From Melanopsichium pennsylvanicum (Eukaryota; Basidiomycota; Ustilaginomycetes; Ustilaginales): DNA of 21,219 bases. Location of the stretch: assembly GCA_900208305.1 (NCBI GenBank), contig OAPG01000053.1, forward strand, positions 1-21,219, given 5' to 3'. Shown piece after piece: positions 1 through 6,616 of this stretch. Made by a program: the position numbers and the translations under genes. The notes below the pieces were generated by a model. It did not search any database. It had not been told where the DNA came from and saw only the letters and a list, made by a program, of their open reading frames with translations. Position 1 is the first letter of the stretch, and each line of letters starts with the position of its first letter.

Positions 1-58
1 AAAGTACCTAACGAAAAGTTTTTTTTTGTTTTTGTTTTTTTATGAGAAAATTTATGAG

Positions 59-250
59 ATGACTAAAGAACTGGCACCACAATCAAATCAGGATACAACA
101 GGTGCTGCGATTGCAGAGGTGTCAAGTGCTTTTACTAAATATACAGTTTATAATGTACCTGTAGATTATCTAATACCATCTACGATACCATTTCTTATTA
201 ATAAGCTATGGTCTTCCTCTTCACCACGAGGACTAGGATATAAATTTTAG
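59..250 (+). CDS. Unrecognised reading frame, probably 5' part of a broken gene
   Basis: An open frame starts at ATG 59 (MTKELAPQ...) and ends at TAG 248-250, about 63 codons. It is polar at first, then contains a proline/isoleucine-rich stretch (VPVDYLIPSTIPFLINKLW) that could lie at a membrane. I do not recognise the family. Just after the stop, another frame reads GTALGYTALF followed, if TGA is tryptophan, by WWSAVS, so the stop may come from an indel in one longer gene. No homologous copy is visible in the right arm because the window ends first. Coding status is inferred from composition only. Confidence 0.35.
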   Translation: MTKELAPQSNQDTTGAAIAEVSSAFTKYTVYNVPVDYLIPSTIPFLINKLWSSSSPRGLGYKF

Positions 251-344
251 GGTACTGCACTAGGTTATACAGCACTATTTTGATGGTCAGCGGTTTCTTA
301 ACCGAAGTGTGATTCTTTAGGGATACGGCTCGCTATATTAATAA

Positions 345-703
345 CAAATTTATACTACAGAGCCATATATATATACTAACAGTGCTAACAAGCTGATTAC
401 ACCTAAGCCAGATATCAATACAGATAATAATACTGATAACAGTAACAATAGTAATACCAGTTACAGTATCCACTCTCCTCTAGAAGATTCAACTAGTTTT
501 CTAGATTCTATTTATTCGTTTCTGCTAAATTGGATGGAATCGAATGACAGTAATCGACTACCATCTAATAGAGATGTAGATGTACTTGATTTCTTTTGCG
601 CTTGCGCGCGGCTTTCTTTTTTACGATTCTAAATTTTGTAGTTTATATTATAGCAACAGCAGGATTATATTTTCTAATTTGTAGTTTTATGCTATATTCT
701 TAA
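345..703 (+). pseudogene. Broken frame: Asn/Thr/Ser/Asp-rich segment then a membrane helix
   Basis: From 345 to 632 one frame is open without an ATG. Its middle is rich in N, D, S and T (for example PKPDINTDNNTDNSNNSN), followed by LEDSTSFLDSIYSFLLNW. At 597-611 a GC-rich cluster interrupts it. A second frame (623-703) then reads a clear hydrophobic helix, TILNFVVYIIATAGLYFLIC, ending FMLYS and a stop. Taking out about 14 bases of the cluster would join the two frames. This could be a membrane protein gene with an inserted GC cluster, or a gene spoiled by sequencing indels. The family is unknown to me. Confidence 0.35.
597..611 (+). repeat. GC cluster (15 nt)
   Basis: TGCGCTTGCGCGCGG occurs here on plus, at 4530-4544 on minus and at 20551-20565 on plus (mirror), and lacking two bases at 3491-3503. 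GCGC-TT-GCGC can form a tiny hairpin. Here it splits an otherwise protein-like frame. Confidence 0.85.
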
Positions 704-787
704 AATTATTTTAGTAAAATTAGTACATCATCGGTAAGTGAACTAAAAGAGAGTGAAGCTAATTAATCAGAATATAGTTAATGGCTA

Positions 788-973
788 ATGCTAAATCTTA
801 TTTCAATTAACAAAGTAGTTCTTATTTTTCTGTTTATTGTTCTCCTAGTATCTAGTCTATGTCTTTACATTTATTACCCTATTTTTTCTGATATTGCTAA
901 CGAGTTTAATAATGCACTAAAAGCGCTATACAATCTTTTCTACAGATGCTTGTGTTCGATATGTTATTGTTAA
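788..973 (+). CDS. Unrecognised small membrane-type frame
   Basis: ATG at 788 opens 61 codons. After a short polar start (MLNLISINK) comes a strong hydrophobic segment, VVLIFLFIVLLVSSLCLYIY, then a polar part (FSDIANEFNNALKALYNLF). Leucines are CTA, CTT, CTG or CTC with no TTA, which matches the codon use of cox3 and cob and argues for real coding. After about 940 a different frame looks more protein-like (STDACVRYVIVNNPVQIYQK), so the annotated end is probably a frameshift and the gene longer. No family recognised. Confidence 0.4.
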   Translation: MLNLISINKVVLIFLFIVLLVSSLCLYIYYPIFSDIANEFNNALKALYNLFYRCLCSICYC

Positions 974-1065
974 TAATCCTGTACAAATTTACCAAAAAGG
1001 GATTTAAAATCGTACTACTATGTTTATTGGTATTTATCGAGTATATTTACTTATCCGCCCACTAA

Positions 1066-1383
1066 AATAGAATACGCGCACGTCCGCTATTGACTATTTG
1101 TGAAAAAGTCAAGTGGTTTTATTATAAACCTAGTCCTAATCGGTGATCTTTCTACAGAATTATTATAAATATTGAAATGTTTAACGCATATAATACTGTT
1201 GTTAAACTAGTATTTTATTCTCTACTTATTCTAGTAATTTCATTTGCAATTCAATCTATTCTTAGTTATTTTACTAAAGGACAGTTTATCTTCAGTAACA
1301 GGTCGGTATTTGTATTTGTATTTGTATTTGTATTTGTATTTGTATTGTATTTGTATTTGTATTTGTATTTGTATTGTACATAA
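1066..1383 (+). CDS. Unrecognised membrane-type frame running into a hexamer repeat
   Basis: ATG at 1177 gives 68 codons: MFNAYNTVVK, a hydrophobic helix (LVFYSLLILVISFAIQSIL), SYFTKGQFIFSNR, then a low-complexity tail of alternating V/F and L/Y encoded by the GTATTT repeat. If TGA at 1144-1146 is read as tryptophan, the frame stays open back to 1066 and reads PLLTICEKVKWFYYKPSPN upstream. CTA and CTT leucines match the resident genes. It follows the other membrane-like fragments at 59-973 and may be their continuation. Function unknown. Confidence 0.35.
1306..1378 (+). repeat. GTATTT hexanucleotide microsatellite
   Basis: GTATTT is repeated six times, then a five-base unit breaks the phase, then four more hexamers follow and a final partial unit. 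In the upstream frame it encodes alternating V and F, then L and Y. Tandem length and the 5-nt phase break are read directly from the sequence. Confidence 0.95.
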
Positions 1384-2068
1384 AATACCACAAATTATAT
1401 TGATAAACAAAAATATCAACAATGATAATAGCTATAAATTTATGTACTATAAATTTTTTTAATAATAATTAAAATCATTTCATCAATGGCGGTGTATTTT
1501 AAGGTATTCTATTCCTTTTTACACACTATATACCAGGAGATGAATACTATCTTTGTTCCTTAATTATTTATCAAACTTTAATTTACCCCCTTAAGAAATA
1601 AAATAGAATATTTTAATTGGCGCCTACTTTTTTAAGAAGGGGAAAAAAGAAAGGATTTCAAACATCTTTTCCGGAGCTATCTTATAAAATTTCACATACA
1701 ATTCTAATTATCCTATTCATAATTTGTACCATGTATTAGGAATTTTAAAAGAATTTACCGTTCATATAATTACTAGTTTTATTACTAGATATATGTATTC
1801 TCTTCTCATTTTTTATAATAGCGAGTTATAAAGGGATACAAGATATTTTCATATTGAATAGAAGGCATAGTATAGTTATTTAGTGTACTACCTTTGCACT
1901 ACTTTTTAATTTAGTAGTAAAAAAAGAGTTCTTTTTATATAAGTTCGAGTGAATATTCTATTTTTGTGTTTACTATTACTATAAAAAATAGACTATTTTA
2001 TTGACACATTATAGTTTCTTTATATTATTCTATTTTATTTACTATATAGGTATAGTCTTATGAAATTT
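1384..2068. other. AT-rich spacer with possible coding remnants
   Basis: No RNA gene or conserved protein is visible. Two short plus-strand frames, 1653-1739 (includes LSYKISHTILIILFIICTMY) and 1736-1831 (LGILKEFTVHIITSFITRYM), overlap in different phases and could be a frameshifted membrane segment, but they use TTA leucine and are weak. A promoter-like ATATAAGTT lies at 1937-1945. Confidence 0.4.
1937..1945 (+). promoter_or_regulatory. Possible mitochondrial promoter-like nonamer
   Basis: ATATAAGTT matches 8 of 9 bases of the Saccharomyces mitochondrial promoter ATATAAGTA and lies about 124 bases before trnA. Related yeasts use variants of this motif. In such AT-rich DNA a chance match is quite possible. 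Confidence 0.18.
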
Positions 2069-2142
2069 GGGGAGATATTACAATTGGTTAGTATACTTCC
2101 TTTGCAAGGATGCTGATGCAGGTTCGAGTCCTGTTCTCTCCA
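2069..2142 (+). tRNA. trnA(ugc): tRNA-Ala (TGC)
   Basis: The acceptor stem GGGGAGA (2069-2075) pairs with TCTCTCC (2135-2141) with one G-T pair, and A2142 is the discriminator. The anticodon loop TTTGCAA carries TGC, on a stem with one T-T mismatch. The T arm is GCAGG-TTCGAGT-CCTGT. All four arms can be folded by eye. Confidence 0.93.
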
Positions 2143-2219
2143 AAAATATCTATTATTAAAAGTACTAAAAAATGCGTAGCATTTTAACCCTTTTTCTGGT
2201 TCATATAAATTACAATATT

Positions 2220-2228
2220 CTATAAGTA
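2220..2228 (+). promoter_or_regulatory. Possible mitochondrial promoter-like nonamer
   Basis: CTATAAGTA matches 8 of 9 bases of the yeast consensus ATATAAGTA and lies about 60 bases upstream of trnF. This is weak evidence on its own. Confidence 0.18.
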
Positions 2229-2287
2229 CGGTCCTTATATAATTTACTTGTATATTACAATAATATACTAATATATAAAATATATAA

Positions 2288-2358
2288 GCCTCAATAGCTT
2301 AGATGGTAGAGCATAGAACTGAAGCTTCTAACGGATGGTTCGATTCCAGTTTGAGGCA
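2288..2358 (+). tRNA. trnF(gaa): tRNA-Phe (GAA)
   Basis: The acceptor GCCTCAA (2288-2294) pairs perfectly with TTGAGGC (2351-2357). The anticodon stem TAGAA/TTCTA holds the loop CTGAAGC with GAA. The T loop has the normal TTCGATT form. It lies on the same strand as trnA and trnY. Confidence 0.95.
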
Positions 2359-2740
2359 TAAAAAGTATAGAGTTGAGTAGTAATTAATAAAAGTTTAGTT
2401 AAATTAAATTCTAGTTAAAAATAATGAATATATTAATATATATACTGGTAATAAAAATCGAATATTTTAATAGAGCAAAATGTTTTATATAATAAAACAT
2501 AAACATTTTAGATAGTCCTCGATAAACGAAGTGGAACACTCCTTTCTCTTTCTTGTTATTTCATTTAGTATATTTGCATGTTAATCATATTAAAAAAAGA
2601 GTATTAATATATTTAATATAACGACCAACAATGTAACCAGATTGTTTATATATATAGGTATATGAATAAGTAATAGGGCCCACCCCAAAAAAGTAAAGTT
2701 CGTTTTTTTTCTATCTTTATAACCCCATTATGTTAAATAA
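2359..2740. other. AT-rich spacer between trnF and trnY
   Basis: No gene seen. It contains AT runs and an imperfect hairpin near 2478-2510 (AAAATGTTTTAT facing AACATTTTAG). Confidence 0.6.
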
Positions 2741-2824
2741 TGCAGATATGCTCTATTGGTTGGGGCGGTGCTCTGTAAAAGCATTGGCTGTATGCCGTGG
2801 TGAGTTCGAATCTCACATCTGCAA
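2741..2824 (+). tRNA. trnY(gua): tRNA-Tyr (GTA), long variable arm
   Basis: The acceptor TGCAGAT (2741-2747) pairs perfectly with ATCTGCA (2817-2823), and A2824 is the discriminator. The anticodon loop CTGTAAA carries GTA. A long variable arm follows (GGCTGTATGCC can form a hairpin), as in fungal mitochondrial tRNA-Tyr. The T arm is GTGAG-TTCGAAT-CTCAC. Confidence 0.95.
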
Positions 2825-3390
2825 AAAGAAAAAGTTTATTTTCTAATAGATAGCTGTGTTTACACTACGTTAAATAGATATTTATTTAACTTTTATGCCG
2901 TGCCTATAAAATAGAATCTATCTTTTTTTTATAAATAGGATATCTAATAGAGGTAAAATAGAATATTTTCTTTCTTTTTTCTAGAATTTCTCGTAGGAAA
3001 AAAGAAGAAAAAAGGAATGCGCTAATAAAAAGAAATAAATTTTTATGTGGTGGCGCTGCGCTGGCGCGACAAGATAATATACTATAAAATCTAAAATGTA
3101 GGACTCTCTTCTTATATGCTGCTAAGAAAATATCGTAGATATTTTATGCCGGATATTTAAGTAGCCATGTGTTTTGTGTTTAGTGTTTTCATGGTTAATA
3201 TGAATATCTATTATAATTAGTTGTCAAATTAAACTTATTTATAATAAAACGCCCGAAGGATGTTTATTGTATGCAGATATAAAATAACAGTATTAAATCT
3301 CTTCTTTTTTTTTCTCCGTAAAAAATAGCCGCTAACAAAAAGAAGGCGTAGGCGAAGATTTTAGTCAAAATAAAATGGATTTGTGTGTAC
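2825..3390. other. AT-rich spacer between trnY and trnS with GC cluster
   Basis: No gene recognised. It holds two copies of the box TAAAATAGAAT (near 2907 and 2953), the first preceded by GCCGTGCCTA, and the GC cluster at 3049-3068. Confidence 0.6.
3049..3068. repeat. GC cluster
   Basis: A 20-base, almost pure G/C block (with GCGC at both sides of TGCGCTG) stands out in an AT-rich spacer. It resembles the other GC clusters of the window in having two GCGC halves. Confidence 0.7.
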
Positions 3391-3475
3391 GGACGCGGGG
3401 AGATTCGAACTCCCGGTTCTCGGTAAGAACTCCTAGACTCAAGCCAGGTACATTAAACCACTCTGTCACACGTCC
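3391..3475 (-). tRNA. trnS(uga): tRNA-Ser (TGA), long variable arm
   Basis: On the minus strand the acceptor GGACGTG pairs with CGCGTCC (one T-G pair). The stem CCTGG/CTAGG holds the loop CTTGAGT with anticodon TGA. A long variable arm and the T arm GGGAG-TTCGAAT-CTCCC follow. It is the only tRNA on the minus strand outside the right arm. Confidence 0.94.
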
Positions 3476-3490
3476 TTTCAATTAATTTTT

Positions 3491-3503
3491 CGCTTGCGCG
3501 CGG
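3491..3503 (+). repeat. GC cluster (13 nt)
   Basis: CGCTTGCGCGCGG is identical to the last 13 bases of the 15-base cluster at 597-611 and 4530-4544 (minus). It lies 15 bases beyond the 5' end of trnS. Confidence 0.8.
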
Positions 3504-4092
3504 ATTTATTTCATATATAGAATAAACATTTTCGTAGCGTTTACTTTTTATGCTGGCGTTAATAAAAAATAGACTGAAAGAAACTATTTTTGTTATTTCA
3601 CTATGATATATAAATATATCTCCTATATATATAATTATTTATATAGGAATCGGTAAGCGTAATTTTAAAAAGAAAACATACCGGTCTTTTTTTGTGTTTT
3701 CGTATTCTAATTTTCTTGCCTTATTAAGTAATCAAAATTTTATTATCTAGGAATATAATAAATAAATACCAGCTATTATATAGTAAAATTAACGGAGAAG
3801 ACATCTATAAATTTTCATTTTATGCTAACTTATTTAGGGATCGGACCTATGCATTAATTTGTATTAAAAGATCTACTATAATTAATTTCATTTTATATAT
3901 ATAAATATTTATATATATAATTAGTATTGTAATAGTACCGGTCCTTTAAAATGCGTTCGAAAAAGAAAAAGTTTCTTTATATCTGAAGAAAGTAGGTGTG
4001 CTGCAGTTATAAAAATCTGATATTATAGTAGTGTCCTCTATTTGTATATATACTCTTACTAATCTTACTAGATTTTGAATAATACAAATACT

Positions 4093-4182
4093 ATGGCCTA
4101 TTCAATTTCAATTAAACAAGCGTCAACAGATAAAATTTATAAGGTATGCGAAAAATGTAAATACAATTTTATAACGATGTAA
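4093..4182 (+). CDS. Very short frame with a CxxC motif
   Basis: ATG to TAA, 29 codons, unchanged in both repeat arms (mirror near 20913-21003, minus). It is hydrophilic and contains VCEKCKYNF. Too short to judge, and it may be chance or the remnant of a gene. It is listed because it is the only start-to-stop frame in the cox3 leader that I found unchanged in both arms. Confidence 0.15.
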   Translation: MAYSISIKQASTDKIYKVCEKCKYNFITM

Positions 4183-4398
4183 TATTGTAATTATTAAATT
4201 GTTTGAAGTAAACATTTAATATATACATAAGAAATTTTCATTGAATTACTAACTTTAGTACGTTGCGTCTATAAATATAATATGTATAGTCTATATATAT
4301 TATATAGTAATTTAAAGGTATATTATTGATATATGAAAAAGAATTCTTTTAATATAGATATATAACCTATATAGATTTATATATGTAGAAAATATATC

Positions 4399-4430
4399 GC
4401 ACAATAAAAATCTATGATTTTTATAGGCGT
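4399..4430. repeat. GC-tipped AT hairpin
   Basis: GCACAATAAAAATC-TAT-GATTTTTATAGGCGT folds into a stem with AT interior and GC ends. It resembles the hairpin at 5565-5596. Confidence 0.5.
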
Positions 4431-4529
4431 ATTACTTATAATCCTATTTAATCGGCCGGGCCTATAAAATAGGTAATGAGAGCATTAACGCTGTAATCAA
4501 AAAGAATATAAAGATTATAAATAATATGA

Positions 4530-4544
4530 CCGCGCGCAAGCGCA
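4530..4544 (-). repeat. GC cluster (15 nt)
   Basis: Reverse complement of the cluster at 597-611, located about 36 bases before the cox3 start codon. Mirrored at 20551-20565. Confidence 0.85.
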
Positions 4545-4580
4545 AAATTAACATCCTTTTATAATATATACAAATTAACA

Positions 4581-5416
4581 ATGAACACACAAACACAACA
4601 CTATCACGAACACAATTTCAATTTCAGCCATTCCATCTAGTTACACCTAGTCCATGGCCACTACTAACATCATTTGGACTTCTAATTCCAACTTCAGCAG
4701 CAGTAATGTACTTTAACGGTTACGCTAACCCTCTTGGAGGTTCAGGAGCTCTACTAGTTGGAATCGGGCTAGCAACAACAGTTGCAGCTATGACTCTATG
4801 GTTCCGAGATGTAGTAGCAGAAGGAACATTCCTTGGAGATCATACAATCCTAGTACAAAAAGGAATTACTATGGGTGTTGCTCTATTTATTATCTCAGAG
4901 GTATTCTTCTTTATCTCAGTGTTCTGGGCATTCTTCCACTCAAGTCTATCACCAACAGTAGAACTAGGAGCTCAATGGCCACCAGTTGGTATCGCTACAA
5001 TTAATGCATTCGAGCTACCACTACTAAATACTATTCTACTACTATCATCAGGAGCTACTGTTACATATGCACACCACTCTGTAATTGAAGGTAACCGACG
5101 AGGTGCTATCCTAGGAACACTAATGACACTAATCTTTGCTGTTCTATTTACAATCTGTCAAGGTATCGAGTATGTAAATGCTGGATTTACAATTGCTGAT
5201 GGTGTATTTGGATCAACATTCTTCTTTTCAACTGGATTCCATGGTGTACATGTAATTATTGGTACTGCCTTTATCGCAGTAGCATTCTTCCGAATGCTAA
5301 GTTACCATCTAACAGACCACCACCACCTAGGATTTGAAGCATCAATCCTATACTGGCACTTTGTTGATGTTGTTTGGCTATTCCTATTCATCTCAGTATA
5401 CTGGTGGGGAAGCTAA
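4581..5416 (+). CDS. cox3: Cytochrome c oxidase subunit III (left copy, frameshifted at 5' end)
   Basis: Core subunit of respiratory complex IV in the inner mitochondrial membrane. The protein reads QFQPFHLVTPSPWPLLTSFG near the N-terminus and ends VVWLFLFISVYWWGS, both typical of Cox3, with seven hydrophobic segments and the conserved WFRDVVAEG, LGAQWPPVG, LSSGATVTYAHH and YWHFVDVVWL blocks. The ATG at 4581 is chosen because the right copy is open from the same ATG (278 residues). Here one A is missing in the run near 4591, so the first few codons are out of frame and the frame is open only from inside the gene (first ATG 4706). The lesion is most likely a sequencing error. All leucines are CTA or CTT, arginines CGA and tryptophans TGG. 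Confidence 0.97.
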
Positions 5417-5493
5417 TATAGAGAAATCTACGGTGAATCGAATCGAATATTTGTCCCCCCTACTAAAATATGTGATTGCGCCTATAAAAAATA

Positions 5494-5523
5494 GAATATG
5501 AATATGAATATGAATATGAATAT
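5494..5523 (+). repeat. GAATAT microsatellite, 5 units
   Basis: Five perfect GAATAT units, also five in the mirror at 19571-19600, downstream of cox3. Confidence 0.95.
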
Positions 5524-5564
5524 TTTTGCCGAATGTTCGGTCAACTAAATTTAACTAGTTAAAT

Positions 5565-5596
5565 GCGCCAATAAAAATAGAAGATTTTATAGGTGC
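5565..5596. repeat. GC-tipped AT hairpin
   Basis: GCGCCAATAAAAATAGAA followed by GATTTTATAGGTGC: the ends pair GCGCC with GGTGC and the interior ATAAAA with TTTTAT. The right arm has the same 32 bases at 19498-19529. Confidence 0.6.
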
Positions 5597-5706
5597 GGGA
5601 AAGATTTTTATAACTATAAATCGCGGGAAAGGACATCTAATACGAAAAATGAATATTTATAATAGTGCTAGATACTTTTATTATATAAGAATAGAAAATA
5701 CTTAAA

Positions 5707-5778
5707 TTGTCCTTAATTCAACGGTTAGAATGTGTTTCCGATAAAGACATTATAGAGGTTCGATTCCTCTAGGACAAA
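5707..5778 (+). tRNA. trnI(gau): tRNA-Ile (GAT), left copy
   Basis: The acceptor TTGTCCT (5707-5713) pairs perfectly with AGGACAA (5771-5777). The anticodon stem TGTTT/AGACA holds the loop CCGATAA with GAT. The T arm is AGAGG-TTCGATT-CCTCT. It reads ATT/ATC, which fits the absence of ATA codons from cox3. The same gene is intact in the right arm. Confidence 0.95.
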
Positions 5779-5922
5779 ATACAAATTAAAGGAGCCTGTT
5801 TAAATTTCTTCTAATAAAAAAAGGATAAAAAAGAAAGCCGTAGGCGAATATTTTAAAATAAAATAAAAGAAAATAAATATAGTCCGCGGCCTCTTATTAA
5901 CTTAACTATAAAAAAAGAAAAA

Positions 5923-5947
5923 GAACAGAACTGAACTGAACAGAACT
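5923..5947 (+). repeat. GAACA/GAACT pentamer tandem repeat
   Basis: Five consecutive pentamers (GAACA GAACT GAACT GAACA GAACT). Mirrored in the right arm near 19146-19170. Confidence 0.85.
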
Positions 5948-5992
5948 GTAATAATAAAAAATGCTTAACATAATTATCATTATTTTACTTTT

Positions 5993-6001
5993 ATATAAGT
6001 G
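5993..6001 (+). promoter_or_regulatory. Possible promoter-like nonamer upstream of cob
   Basis: ATATAAGTG differs from the Saccharomyces consensus only in the last base and lies about 415 bases before cob. The mirror at 19092-19100 is identical. Could be chance. Confidence 0.2.
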
Positions 6002-6415
6002 TAAAAAATGAAATTCATTTTGTTTTTTAATTGAATGATTTATATAGGTGTTGAGATAATTGAATCTTATCAATGATATAAGCCTTAAAAATAGTAATTT
6101 ATATAAGAGCTATAAAATATTCTATTCTAAAAAATAGAATGACTAAAATTAGTGGAAATAGTAATATACCATAGAGTCGTGTATATTTACAGAACAGTAT
6201 GGATAAAAATTCATAGAATATAATAGAAGTGTTCTACTTCTTTATCTATTCTAAATTAAAAATATTGAATATCTTAGTAAGATATAGTACATTAAAAGAA
6301 AGGATAAGTAAATAACAATAAGATGGAATAGAAAAATCCTTATCATAATATAAATAAAATAGGATAAAAATATTTTAACTATATTAAATGAAAGGTAAAA
6401 AAAAGAAAAAAGTTA

Positions 6416-6616
6416 ATGCGACTACTTAAATCACATCCTATTCTAGGTCTAGTTAATAGTTACCTAGTTGATAGTCCACAACCTTCGAATATTTCTTACA
6501 TGTGGAACTTTGGATCACTACTAGGAACTTGTCTAGTAATCCAAATTCTTACAGGAGTATTTCTAGCTATGCATTATACACCATCAGTTGATCTAGCATT
6601 TATTAGTGTTGAGCAT
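6416..6616 (+). CDS. cob: cob exon 1
   Basis: Codons 1-67, open, ending ...AFISVEH just before intron 1. The frame is intact here, whereas the right copy lacks one A. Confidence 0.96.

Larger units (their letters stand above)
3504..4580. other. AT-rich region upstream of cox3; left-arm start near 3878
   Basis: No RNA gene or conserved protein seen. The inverted repeat enters at about 3878. The region has AT palindromes (3895-3925), a 29-codon frame at 4093-4182, a hairpin at 4399-4430, the GC-tipped box at 4453-4473 and the GC cluster at 4530-4544. It presumably holds the cox3 leader, but no promoter is clear. Confidence 0.5.
5417..5706. other. cox3-trnI spacer
   Basis: No gene. It holds the TATAAAAAATAGAAT box (5483-5497), the GAATAT microsatellite, a CCGAA-TG-TTCGG hairpin (about 5530-5541), the palindrome TTAACTAGTTAA (5551-5562) and the hairpin at 5565-5596. 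Any of these could mark the cox3 transcript 3' end, but this is inference. Confidence 0.6.
5779..6415. other. trnI-cob spacer / cob leader
   Basis: No gene. It contains a pentamer repeat GAACA/GAACT (five units, 5923-5947), the promoter-like ATATAAGTG (5993-6001) and an imperfect hairpin around ATTCTATTCT and AATAGAAT at 6119-6139. A purine-rich run directly precedes the cob ATG. Confidence 0.6.

Noticed and set aside
1306..1378. Regular repeats as a CRISPR-like array
   Set aside because: Six-base tandem units without spacers; a microsatellite in fungal mtDNA.
1240..1462. Frames rich in YKYK, LYLY or ICIC across the microsatellite
   Set aside because: They are translations of the GTATTT repeat in other frames or strands.
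3476..4580. Mitochondrial RNase P RNA or rRNA in the long spacers
   Set aside because: I could not find conserved RNase P or rRNA core words in any spacer by eye; a covariance search could overturn this.
4798..5004. Second frame inside cox3 (mirror 20090-20296)
   Set aside because: Out-of-frame shadow of a well-conserved gene; arginine/serine-rich nonsense.
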